The notes under the pieces were generated by a model. That model did not search any database. It was not told the origin of the DNA and was given only the letters and a program-made list of their open reading frames with translations. A stretch of DNA of 16,159 nucleotides, taken from contig CALCQT010000327.1 of assembly GCA_937894825.1 (NCBI GenBank), positions 1 through 16,159 of the forward strand, written 5' to 3'. The stretch is from an uncultured Anaerolineaceae bacterium (GTDB lineage: Bacteria > Chloroflexota > Anaerolineae > Anaerolineales > Anaerolineaceae). Shown here piece by piece: positions 1-6,540 of the stretch. The translations under genes and the position numbers were made by a program. Each line of letters opens with the position of its first letter. Position 1 is the first letter of the stretch.

Positions 1-619
1 AAAGCAGCCGATAGGGTTCTAATTCTTTTAATAACGTTTTAGCGGTTCCTTTATGGACACGGCCATGAAAATCAATTGCAATGCCATAGTTATACCCGAT
101 TTTGTCACGAATGGCAGACAGTTTTGCCAACAATTTGTCAATCGCTTGATTATCATTGATCCATCCACCAGCATCTGTGCCGAGCATCTTGATATTTTTA
201 AATCCATGGGAAATCCGGTCTGCGGCAGAGGCTGCCGCTTCTTCAGGAGTTGTAGAGTCGATCCAACTGTAAACGGACATTTTATCGCGGACTTTCCCTC
301 CCAACATTTCATAAATAGGCACACCCAAAGCGCGCGCCTTGATATCCCAGACAGCTTGATCAACACCGGAAAGTGCGCTTGAAAGTACCGGCCCGCCACG
401 ATAGAAACCGCCGCGATATAAAACCTGCCAAAGATCTTCCACATTCCGATAATCGGCGCCAAGAATGTATTGGCTGATTTCATTGACCGCAGCTGCGGTC
501 GTATCTGCTCTTCCTTCGACCACGGGTTCACCCCAGCCGGTCAGCCCGTCATCAGTTTCCAGTTTCAACAATAACCAGCGTGGTGCAACCTTAAAAGTTT
601 CAATGTTCGTGATTTTCAT
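1..619 (-). CDS. dgoD: D-galactonate dehydratase-like enolase-superfamily protein (3' end outside window)
   Basis: Only the N-terminal 206 residues are in the window; the reading frame is open to base 1. The protein begins MKITNIETFKVAPRWLLLKL and continues with blocks very like E. coli D-galactonate dehydratase: WGEPVVEGRA, YRGGFYRGGP, DQAVWDIKARALGVP and LGGKVRDK. D183 and H185 in DFHGR fall at the same residue numbers as the first metal-binding Asp and a catalytic His of E. coli DgoD. The other two metal ligands and the second catalytic His lie past the edge. The family removes water from D-galactonate to give 2-keto-3-deoxy-D-galactonate, in the cytoplasm. The ATG at 619 follows an AGAGGAAA ribosome site. 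The gene lies 36 bp after the dehydrogenase and is probably cotranscribed with it. Related sugar-acid dehydratases share this architecture, so the exact substrate is inferred. Confidence 0.88.
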   Translation of the reverse strand, partial: MKITNIETFKVAPRWLLLKLETDDGLTGWGEPVVEGRADTTAAAVNEISQYILGADYRNVEDLWQVLYRGGFYRGGPVLSSALSGVDQAVWDIKARALGVPIYEMLGGKVRDKMSVYSWIDSTTPEEAAASAADRISHGFKNIKMLGTDAGGWINDNQAIDKLLAKLSAIRDKIGYNYGIAIDFHGRVHKGTAKTLLKELEPYRLL

Positions 620-655
620 CTTTTCCTCTTGTTTTCTGTGTTGGACAGCTCGGAT

Positions 656-1414
656 TTATAAATAATCGTTTTCAGGCAAAATGGGGAGCAGTGCTCCGCC
701 ATCGATTGTTACGCAGTTGCCCGTCATGTAAGCGCAGGTGTCAGAAGCGAGATACGTGATTATTTCGGCAATTTCGGCTGGCTTCGCGAAGCGTTGCAGT
801 GGGATGCGTTTTTTTGCCAGGTGGACTGGGTGATCCACCGGCCAACCGACGTCGGTATAGCCCGGAGCAATGGTAATCACACGAATACCGAAGGGAGCCA
901 ACTCCATTGCTGCATTTTTTCCAAATTTTGTCAGAGCGGCTTTGGTTGGGCCATAAATATTTGCGTTTGGCTAGCAGCCATCGGCATGATTAGACGAAAT
1001 ATTGATGATGAGCCCTTGTTTTTTATTCTCGACCATATTTTGTGCTGCGATTTGTGTTCCGAAAAACGTACTTTTCCAGTCGGTGAACGTAATTTTCTCC
1101 CATTGCTCCTCTGTCACTTCCAAAAAAGGATAAAATTCGCTGACACCCGCGTTGTTAACCATCAGGTCAATCGTAGAAAATTCTTTGAAGAACTGTTTGA
1201 ACATCTCTCGTAAGGCTGCCAAATTTGATACATCGGCCTTCAGCGGAATAGCACTGCCGCCGGAATTTTTAATTTGCTCACAAACTTCAAGCGCATTTTT
1301 CTCACTGCGAAAATAATTTATTCCGAGAGCATACCCCTTCGCAGCAAGTCCCAACGCGATCGCGCGGCCGATCCCATGACTGGCTCCAGTAACCAATGCC
1401 GTTTTTCTTCCCAT
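656..1414 (-). pseudogene. Short-chain dehydrogenase/reductase, interrupted by an in-frame TAG
   Basis: One frame of 252 sense-equivalent codons encodes a classical short-chain dehydrogenase, broken only by TAG at 971-973. In order it has the NAD(P)-binding TGASHGIG, the DVSNLA segment, MVNNAG, the catalytic-Ser region INISSNH, then the TAG, then the catalytic YGPTK and a C-terminal TIDGGALLP. Length and motif order are normal for the family. The stop sits between catalytic Ser and Tyr, in the context ADGC-stop-PNANIYGPTK; a TGG (Trp) codon there would restore the protein by one base change. The ATG at 1414 has an AAGGG site upstream. With dgoD just downstream, a role as a sugar 1-dehydrogenase or sugar-acid oxidoreductase is likely but unproven. 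Either the gene is newly inactivated, or the base is a sequencing error, or the codon is read through. TAG ends three other genes here, so recoding is the least likely. Confidence 0.85.
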
Positions 1415-1492
1415 AGATTAACCCTTCATAAAAATGTGTCCGTTACCATAAATAGTTACAATTCGCCACTGATGTAAGCATTTCTGAGTCTC

Positions 1493-1520
1493 ATTATAAA
1501 AACTAAAATTTAGAAGTCAA
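1493..1520 (-). promoter_or_regulatory. Sigma70-type promoter for the dehydrogenase-dgoD operon
   Basis: Read leftward, TTGACT (1520-1515) is followed after 16 bp by a perfect TATAAT (1498-1493). Transcription would start near 1486 and leave a leader of about 70 nt before the ATG at 1414. Confidence 0.6.
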
Positions 1521-1635
1521 GGCTGAAAAAAACGAAACAAGCCAGAAAGTTTAAAAAATAAGGCTATTCATATTAAAAGTAATGGCTTTTACAGGACAAG
1601 CATCCCCAAAAAAGGTGACATTACGCTACTTTTTG

Positions 1636-1649
1636 TGGTACCGATAACA
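1636..1649. promoter_or_regulatory. LacI/GntR-type operator-like site 1 (imperfect)
   Basis: TGGTACCGATAACA is an inverted repeat with one mismatch between half-sites (TGGTA / TAACA) around CCGA. It closely resembles the E. coli GntR (LacI family) site TGTTACCGATAACA. It lies about 30 bp upstream of the -35 box of the rightward promoter, and a near copy is found at 1800-1817. Confidence 0.5.
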
Positions 1650-1679
1650 ATTATGTCGGGAATCCTATTTTATTCCTTC

Positions 1680-1708
1680 TTGACGGATAGAAAATGGAAT
1701 ATTAGAAT
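1680..1708 (+). promoter_or_regulatory. Sigma70-type promoter for the sugar ABC operon
   Basis: TTGACG (1680-1685) is followed after 17 bp by TAGAAT (1703-1708), each one base from consensus. The start would be near 1715, giving a leader of about 160 nt that includes the perfect palindrome at 1800-1817. Confidence 0.5.
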
Positions 1709-1746
1709 CCGTCCAAAACAACAGTTAAGCCAACCAGATCATGAGT

Positions 1747-1776
1747 TTGTAACGCTCACATCTGTCTTGATAATAA
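1747..1776 (+). promoter_or_regulatory. Possible second rightward promoter
   Basis: TTGTAA (1747-1752) is followed after 16-18 bp by GATAAT or TAATAA (1769-1776). A start near 1783 would place the palindrome at 1800-1817 at about +18, a usual repressor position. It is weaker than the promoter at 1680-1708. Confidence 0.3.
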
Positions 1777-1799
1777 TAATGCAAATAGTTTTTTTTGAT

Positions 1800-1817
1800 A
1801 GTGTTAACGATAACACT
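1800..1817. promoter_or_regulatory. LacI/GntR-type operator-like site 2 (perfect palindrome)
   Basis: AGTGTTAACGATAACACT has two perfect 7-bp arms (AGTGTTA / TAACACT) around ACGA. Its TGTTA-ACGA-TAACA core matches the GntR-type operators of the LacI family. It lies between the likely promoters and the ATPase start, where binding would block transcription. The regulator is not encoded in this window. Confidence 0.6.
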
Positions 1818-1874
1818 TAGTTGGAAGCGTTTGGCAAAAAGAGAGGATAATCGCTTGAAAAGGAGGCATTTGTT

Positions 1875-3392
1875 TTGAACCATTCTGTAGAATTTAAACA
1901 CATTGACAAATATTTCCCCGGTGTCCATGCGTTAAAAGATATTTCTTTTTCAGCAAAAAGCGGCTTGGTATATGCTTTTTTAGGTGAAAATGGCGCCGGG
2001 AAATCGACCCTGCTGAAGATCTTGAATGGGGACTATCAACCGGATAACGGCGAGTTTAATATTGATGGTAAATCCTGTTATTACAGCTCTCCCAAAGAAG
2101 CCATTGATGATGGCGTTAGCGTAATTTATCAGGAGCGTCAAATCATTCTTGAAATGACGGTTGCTGAAAATGTTTTTCTTGGCCAATGGCCCTGTAAACT
2201 AGGCGGTAAAGTAGATTTTGATCTGATGAATACGAAAACTTATCAGATTGCGAAACAGTTTGGTTTGGATATCAATCCGGATGAGAAGGTTGGCAGCTTA
2301 AGCATCGCCCACCAGCAAATGGTCGAAATTATGAAGGCCGTAAACCGGAATGCGCGTGTGTTTGCGTTTGATGAACCGACAGCCAGTTTAAGCGATAAAG
2401 AGATTGAAATCTTGTTCAATATCATCCGGCAACTTCAAGCCGAAGATAAAGTTATTTTCTACGTTTCGCATCGGATGGATGAAATTTCGCAAATTGCGCA
2501 AAAAGTAGTCGTTTTTAAAGATGGCAATATGGTTGGTTTGGTGGATTGTGAAGAAGTAACTGACGATGATTTGATTCGGATGATGGTGGGCAGACCGCTC
2601 GGAGCTGTTTTTACAGATCTTTCCAGAAATGAAATAATTGGCGATACCGTGTTGGAAGTAAGGCATTTATCAACAAACAAAGTCGATGATATTTCTTTTC
2701 AGGTAAGAAAAGGCGAAATTGTTGGGTTTTCCGGTTTAGTTGGATCTGGCAGAACGGAAATCATGGAAGCTTTGTTTGGTCTTGATTCGGTTCTTTCTGG
2801 TGAAATTCTTCTCGAAGGGAAATCCATTCAACCCCGGTCTCCTGCCCATGCAATTGATCTTGGACTTGCGATGGTGCCTGAAGATCGCAAAATCCAGGGA
2901 ATTCTGCCAAACATCTCTGTAAAAGGAAATATTTCGATTTCCGTTCTAAAACGATTTTTGAAACCGCTGGGAAGAGTTGATTATTCGAAGGAGGACCAAA
3001 TTGCCCGTGATGCGATTGAAAAATTCGATATCAAGACACCGGATGCAGAGAAACTTATTTCACAGTTATCTGGCGGGAACCAGCAGAAAACAATTCTCGC
3101 CCGGTGGCTGGAAACGCATCCGAAGGTCTTGATTTTGGATGAACCGACCAAAGGGATTGATGTTGGCGCGAAATCGGAGTTCTACAGGATTATTTGCGAT
3201 TGTGCGAAGCTTGGTATGGCGGTCATCGTAATTTCCTCTGAATTGCCGGAAATCATTGGGCTATGCGACCGAATTATTGTGGTCCGTGAAGGAACAATTT
3301 CCGGTGAGGTTCTTCGGAAAGACGCGACTGAGGAACGTGTTCTAAAATACGCCATGATTGACCAAGAAGATGCAGAAGGGAAAATTAAGTAA
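1875..3392 (+). CDS. Sugar ABC transporter ATP-binding protein, two nucleotide-binding domains (RbsA/MglA/AraG type)
   Basis: This 505-residue protein powers uptake of a monosaccharide through the adjacent permease, at the inner face of the membrane. Domain 1 has Walker A GENGAGKST (37-45), a Q-loop in VIYQERQ, signature LSIAHQQ (about 142) and Walker B VFAFDEPTASL (about 162). Domain 2 has the family's degenerate Walker A GLVGSGRTE (about 287), a canonical signature LSGGNQQ (398) and Walker B VLILDEPTKGIDVGAK (418). Only the second signature is canonical and only the first Walker A is complete, which is normal for the carbohydrate-uptake CUT2 class. The start is TTG at 1875, 8 bp after a strong AGGAGG (1861-1866); no other start fits. 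The permease ATG follows after 2 bp. The sugar cannot be read from this subunit. Confidence 0.95.
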   Translation: MNHSVEFKHIDKYFPGVHALKDISFSAKSGLVYAFLGENGAGKSTLLKILNGDYQPDNGEFNIDGKSCYYSSPKEAIDDGVSVIYQERQIILEMTVAENVFLGQWPCKLGGKVDFDLMNTKTYQIAKQFGLDINPDEKVGSLSIAHQQMVEIMKAVNRNARVFAFDEPTASLSDKEIEILFNIIRQLQAEDKVIFYVSHRMDEISQIAQKVVVFKDGNMVGLVDCEEVTDDDLIRMMVGRPLGAVFTDLSRNEIIGDTVLEVRHLSTNKVDDISFQVRKGEIVGFSGLVGSGRTEIMEALFGLDSVLSGEILLEGKSIQPRSPAHAIDLGLAMVPEDRKIQGILPNISVKGNISISVLKRFLKPLGRVDYSKEDQIARDAIEKFDIKTPDAEKLISQLSGGNQQKTILARWLETHPKVLILDEPTKGIDVGAKSEFYRIICDCAKLGMAVIVISSELPEIIGLCDRIIVVREGTISGEVLRKDATEERVLKYAMIDQEDAEGKIK

Positions 3393-3394
3393 TT

Positions 3395-4396
3395 ATGAAT
3401 CGTACGTTGATAGAAAAGATAAAAAAAAGTGATTTGTCAGATAAGATCTCGTTAATTATCGCATTGGCTGTGTTGACGGCTGTCTTTTCATTTTTTAATA
3501 AAAATTATTTTTCAAGCCGGAATCTAATCAATATTTTTGTTGCCTGCTCTTTGATGGGCTTTGTTGCCATTGGTGAGACGAAGCTGATTATCGCCAACCT
3601 CATTGATCTTTCCGCCGGATCCGTGGCAGCATTTGCCGGCGTTTTTTGTGCGGTTCTGATGCAGATGGGGGTAAACCCGTTTCTGGCGGTACTGCTGGGC
3701 GTTGCATCAGGATGTTTTGTCGGACTTTTGAACGCGGTTCTGATTAATTATCTGAAGCTTCAACCATTCATCGCGACGCTGGCAATGATGTCGATTGTTC
3801 GTGGTTTCGCCTATATTATTTGTAAAGGGCGGGCAGTTCCGATTACGAACAAGACTTTTATTAGTTTTGGTACATGGCGGATGTTTGGAATAATCCCGTT
3901 GCCGGTAATCGTTCTTATCATTGCATTTTTGATTTTTGGATATATCCTGAAGAATACATTTTTTGGACGAAGCATCTATGTAATGGGGGGCAATTCTTAT
4001 GCTGCTCGTCTTTCAGGACTTAATCCGGAGATGATTACGCTGAAATTGTATTTGATCACGGGCGGTCTTTCGGCGTTGGCTGGCGCCCTGCTGGCGGCGC
4101 GCATGAATTCCGGTCAGCCGACAGCCAGTGTCGGGCTGGAGTTTGACGCGGTCACTGCTGCGATTCTTGGCGGTGCGGCTTTCACGGGCGGCGTTGGAAC
4201 AATTTTGGGAACCTTTATTGGTATGCTGATTCTGCAAAGCTTTAATACCGGGCTAATCATGCTGAATGTTCAGATCTTTTGGCAAAATGTGGCGCAGGGT
4301 TGTTTGCTGGTGGTCGCACTGGCGTTCGATTATTTCCGGAAGAAGGACCGTACGAAGAAACTCCTGGAAGAAAGTAAGCGGTCAATTAAGTCATAA
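3395..4396 (+). CDS. Sugar ABC transporter permease (RbsC/AraH type)
   Basis: A 333-residue, strongly hydrophobic inner-membrane protein of the branched-chain/ribose permease family, with roughly eight to ten membrane segments. Family landmarks are SSRNLINIF near the N-terminus, IDLSAGSV, LQPFIATLAMMSIVRG, the cytoplasmic loop GGNSYAARLSGLN that contacts the ATPase, and the glycine-rich AAILGGAAFTGGVGTILGT. The segment usually seen as GGIDLSVGS here reads NLIDLSAGS, so the two glycines before IDLS are Asn-Leu; this is odd but may only be local variation. The C-terminus is basic (RKKDRTKKLLEESKRSIKS) and cytoplasmic. The gene starts 2 bp after the ATPase stop, so translation is probably coupled. 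It would form the channel for the sugar delivered by the binding protein downstream. Confidence 0.95.
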   Translation: MNRTLIEKIKKSDLSDKISLIIALAVLTAVFSFFNKNYFSSRNLINIFVACSLMGFVAIGETKLIIANLIDLSAGSVAAFAGVFCAVLMQMGVNPFLAVLLGVASGCFVGLLNAVLINYLKLQPFIATLAMMSIVRGFAYIICKGRAVPITNKTFISFGTWRMFGIIPLPVIVLIIAFLIFGYILKNTFFGRSIYVMGGNSYAARLSGLNPEMITLKLYLITGGLSALAGALLAARMNSGQPTASVGLEFDAVTAAILGGAAFTGGVGTILGTFIGMLILQSFNTGLIMLNVQIFWQNVAQGCLLVVALAFDYFRKKDRTKKLLEESKRSIKS

Positions 4397-4417
4397 ACGG
4401 GTTTTTGTTTAGCCCGT
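4397..4417 (+). promoter_or_regulatory. Short hairpin between permease and binding-protein genes
   Basis: ACGGG (4397-4401) pairs with CCCGT (4413-4417) across an 11-nt loop. There is no clean T-run after it. Such hairpins often protect or attenuate the mRNA so that the binding protein is made in excess over the membrane parts; that role is inferred. Confidence 0.35.
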
Positions 4418-4450
4418 CATTTTATGTTTTACAAAAAAGGAGAATTAGTA

Positions 4451-5446
4451 ATGAAAAAGTCACTGTTTGTTCAAGCTTCCTTGTTCGCAATTGTGATCGC
4501 GATGCTTTCGGTTGCAGTTGTAGCTGCCGCCGATGAGTTTGTTATCGCCGGTATCTATAAAATGGGCGACGCAACCTGGTTTATCCAGGAGGGGAAAGCT
4601 TCTCAGGAAATTATTGAAGCTGCCGGCGGTAAATTTATGTATATGGATGCCGGAACCGATGGCGGAACATATATGACCTTGATCGATACCGCAATTGCGC
4701 AGCAAGTAGACGGTGTTTTAACCTGTACTCCGGATCAGAACCTCAGTCAGGCGACCGTTGATAAACTCGCGGAAGCCGGTATTCCGGTAATCGCGGTTGA
4801 TGATGCGCTGCAGGATGCGGATGGAAATCTGCTGGCGCCCTGGGTTGGGATTGATGCCTATAATATTGGTAAAAATGTTGGCGAGTGGGCTGCGGAATAT
4901 ATCGCCGAAAATAATCTGGCCGAAGATGAATCTTTTGCAATTATGTTGCTAACCGCTGATACGATCTCCAGTGTTGCGCCTCGCACGGACGGACAACTTG
5001 AAGCAATTAAAGCTGCTTTTCCTGATTTCGGAGACGCGCGGATTTTCCGTGCGGATCATGACACATCTGCTGAACTTGGCAATACGGCCGCTGCAGCTAT
5101 TATTACCGGTAATCCGCAATTCTCAAAATGGTTGGTTCTGGGTGTGAGCGACGAAGGCGCGCAAGGCGCTGCCCGGGCATTGGAATCCGCCGGTGTTGCA
5201 GAAGGTTCAATGGTTGTTGGATTGGGCGGGTATCTGGCCCCTGAGGAATTTGCGAAAGAAGATTCTCCGTTCAAAGCGGCTGCTTATTTCTCTGCGAAAG
5301 GTGTAGGCGGAACCGCTGCTGAGGCATTGATCGCGTTTATTAAAGACGGCACAGAAATTCCGGAACGGTATGCCGTGAGCGCTGTTATTGTTGAACCGGA
5401 TGATAATCTCGAAGAGATTATGCCAGAGTACACGATTGAAAAATAA
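4451..5446 (+). CDS. Periplasmic sugar-binding protein (Peripla_BP_4, AraF-like)
   Basis: A 331-residue solute receptor for the ABC transporter. Residues 1-27 form a signal peptide (MKKSLF, a hydrophobic stretch, then VVAAA before DEF) with no lipobox cysteine, so a free periplasmic protein is expected. The mature part follows the type I two-lobe fold. Segments such as VDGVLTCTPDQNLSQATVDK, IPVIAVDD and KWLVLGVSDEGAQGAARALE resemble E. coli L-arabinose-binding protein (FVICTPDPKL, MKVIAVDD, HWLIVGMNDS) more than ribose-binding protein. The substrate may therefore be an aldose such as arabinose, galactose or fucose. The start ATG at 4451 was preferred to an in-frame ATG at 4424 because AAGGAG (4437-4442) lies 8 bp before it and the signal peptide begins there. 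It follows the permease by 54 bp. Confidence 0.93.
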   Translation: MKKSLFVQASLFAIVIAMLSVAVVAAADEFVIAGIYKMGDATWFIQEGKASQEIIEAAGGKFMYMDAGTDGGTYMTLIDTAIAQQVDGVLTCTPDQNLSQATVDKLAEAGIPVIAVDDALQDADGNLLAPWVGIDAYNIGKNVGEWAAEYIAENNLAEDESFAIMLLTADTISSVAPRTDGQLEAIKAAFPDFGDARIFRADHDTSAELGNTAAAAIITGNPQFSKWLVLGVSDEGAQGAARALESAGVAEGSMVVGLGGYLAPEEFAKEDSPFKAAAYFSAKGVGGTAAEALIAFIKDGTEIPERYAVSAVIVEPDDNLEEIMPEYTIEK

Positions 5447-5522
5447 CAAAAAGAGAATGGATCTTTATTTGTTCAAACTGGGAGACGATTTTTCGGACAG
5501 ATAAGGGAACTTCATCACAATT

Positions 5523-5558
5523 GGAATCAGGTTTTGTATGCATGCAAAACCTGATTCC
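5523..5558. repeat. 36-bp near-perfect palindrome after the binding-protein gene
   Basis: Two perfect 14-bp arms, GGAATCAGGTTTTG and CAAAACCTGATTCC, enclose TATGCATG. The central ATGCAT is itself palindromic, so almost all 36 bp can pair with one T-G wobble. No T-run follows. Possible roles are an mRNA 3'-end stabiliser or partial terminator for the transporter part of the operon, or a protein-binding site. Confidence 0.8.
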
Positions 5559-5593
5559 CTTAAACAAACAGCTTGGGATCTTTTAATAAAAAT

Positions 5594-6379
5594 ATGAAAA
5601 AAAATAAGTTTGAGGAAATGATTCCGGAAGAATTACTGGACGGAATCCGTACGAATGGGATCGCATATATCCCTATTGGGTCCATGGAATGGCATGGCCC
5701 TCATATGGCGATGGGCATGGACACATTGAACGTGTATGGGGTCAGTTTGCTGTCGTCTAACAAGACGGGAGGTGTTGTGCTTCCGCCAACGTATATCGGG
5801 ACCGAATCTGCCCGTGATCCTGAGACTCTCAGAAAAGTTGGTTTTTCCGGCGATGAATCCATTGTTGGGATGGATTTCCCTGGAAATAGCATTAAAAGTT
5901 TCTATTGGCCTCCGGAATTATTTGAATTAATTGTCCGCCATCAGATAGAAATGTTGCGTGATATGGGGTACCGGTTGATTGTACTGGCGAATGGGCATGG
6001 TGCGGATAACCAGATTGAAATTTTAAATCGTTTGGCGCAGGAATATAGTTGTCAACGATGTCAAGTATTGTCGATTTTTATTCTTTTTGAGGATAGCAAT
6101 GTGGGAATCGGGCATGCCGGGTTAGCGGAGACAGCGATTATGCTGCACATTTGTCCGCAAGGCGTTGATTTGGAACGATTACCTGCCCGCAACCAAAAAC
6201 TTTACAATGTTGACTATGGCATCGTTGACAGTGAAACCTTTATTTCTGGCGGAGGTCCTGATTTCGCGGTTCGTTATGATCCAAGAGATGCTACCGCGGA
6301 AATCGGTGAGATGCTGGTATCGCATGCTGCTGCGAAATGTGCGGAAATTGTGACGAAGTCGTTACAGAATATTATTTGA
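5594..6379 (+). CDS. Creatininase-family metal-dependent amidohydrolase
   Basis: A 261-residue cytoplasmic protein of the creatininase/creatinine amidohydrolase family. These metalloenzymes open cyclic or formyl amide bonds, but most members have no known substrate. The metal-binding N-terminal motif is GSMEWHGPHMAMGMD, with E32, H34 and D43 matching E34, H36 and D45 of Pseudomonas creatininase. A second motif, ANGHGADN (about 138-145), supplies the next His. A third, GHAGLAET (173-180), matches the family's usual HAGExETS, with Leu replacing the first Glu. The frame is open from a TTG at 5573, but the ATG at 5594 gives the normal family N-terminus (KKNKFEEMIPEELLDG); neither has a strong ribosome site. 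It sits in the sugar operon between two long inverted repeats. An amidase or lactone-opening step on the transported compound is a guess from context. Confidence 0.85.
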   Translation: MKKNKFEEMIPEELLDGIRTNGIAYIPIGSMEWHGPHMAMGMDTLNVYGVSLLSSNKTGGVVLPPTYIGTESARDPETLRKVGFSGDESIVGMDFPGNSIKSFYWPPELFELIVRHQIEMLRDMGYRLIVLANGHGADNQIEILNRLAQEYSCQRCQVLSIFILFEDSNVGIGHAGLAETAIMLHICPQGVDLERLPARNQKLYNVDYGIVDSETFISGGGPDFAVRYDPRDATAEIGEMLVSHAAAKCAEIVTKSLQNII

Positions 6380-6409
6380 AAAGAAGAGAGCGAATATTGG
6401 GATGGTCAA

Positions 6410-6467
6410 GTGTCTTTTCTTTATCTTTTTTGTTTATCTAATGAGATAAAAAGGATAAAGAAAGCAC
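6410..6467. repeat. 58-nt imperfect inverted repeat before the DUF5107 gene
   Basis: GTG...TTCTTTATC in the left arm pairs with GATAAAGAA...CAC in the right arm. The apex is TTTATCT (6433-6439) with AGATAAA (6444-6450) around the loop AATG. The hairpin is AT-rich, has small bulges and lacks a downstream T-run. It may attenuate transcription or separate mRNA segments within the operon. Confidence 0.65.
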
Positions 6468-6540
6468 ATTTTCTATAAAACCGGGAAAAGAAATTATTGT
6501 CGAATGACAGCGTCTATTGAAAGGAAATTTTGTTACTAAA

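Larger units (their letters stand above)
1415..1874. other. Divergent intergenic control region
   Basis: This 460-bp AT-rich stretch separates the leftward dehydrogenase-dgoD pair from the rightward sugar-transport operon. I see no credible gene in it; the short frames present lack ribosome sites and recognisable products. It contains a leftward promoter, one strong and one weaker rightward promoter, and two LacI/GntR-type palindromes, each listed separately. No known riboswitch pattern was recognised. Confidence 0.7.

Noticed and set aside
28..531. A 167-codon leftward open frame inside the dgoD region
   Set aside because: It lies in a different frame from the clear DgoD-like protein starting at 619, has no family resemblance, and is a shadow of that gene.
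971..973. Pyrrolysine or other amber recoding in the dehydrogenase
   Set aside because: TAG ends three other genes in this window, no pyl gene is visible, and the position fits a simple Trp codon change.
1441..1459. A third operator in the GTTACCATAAATAGTTAC stretch
   Set aside because: The GTTAC units are direct, not inverted, repeats, and the core of the other two sites is absent.
4424..4450. An upstream ATG start for the sugar-binding protein
   Set aside because: It would place the ribosome site inside the protein and put MFYKKGELV before a normal signal peptide; the ATG at 4451 has a good ribosome site.
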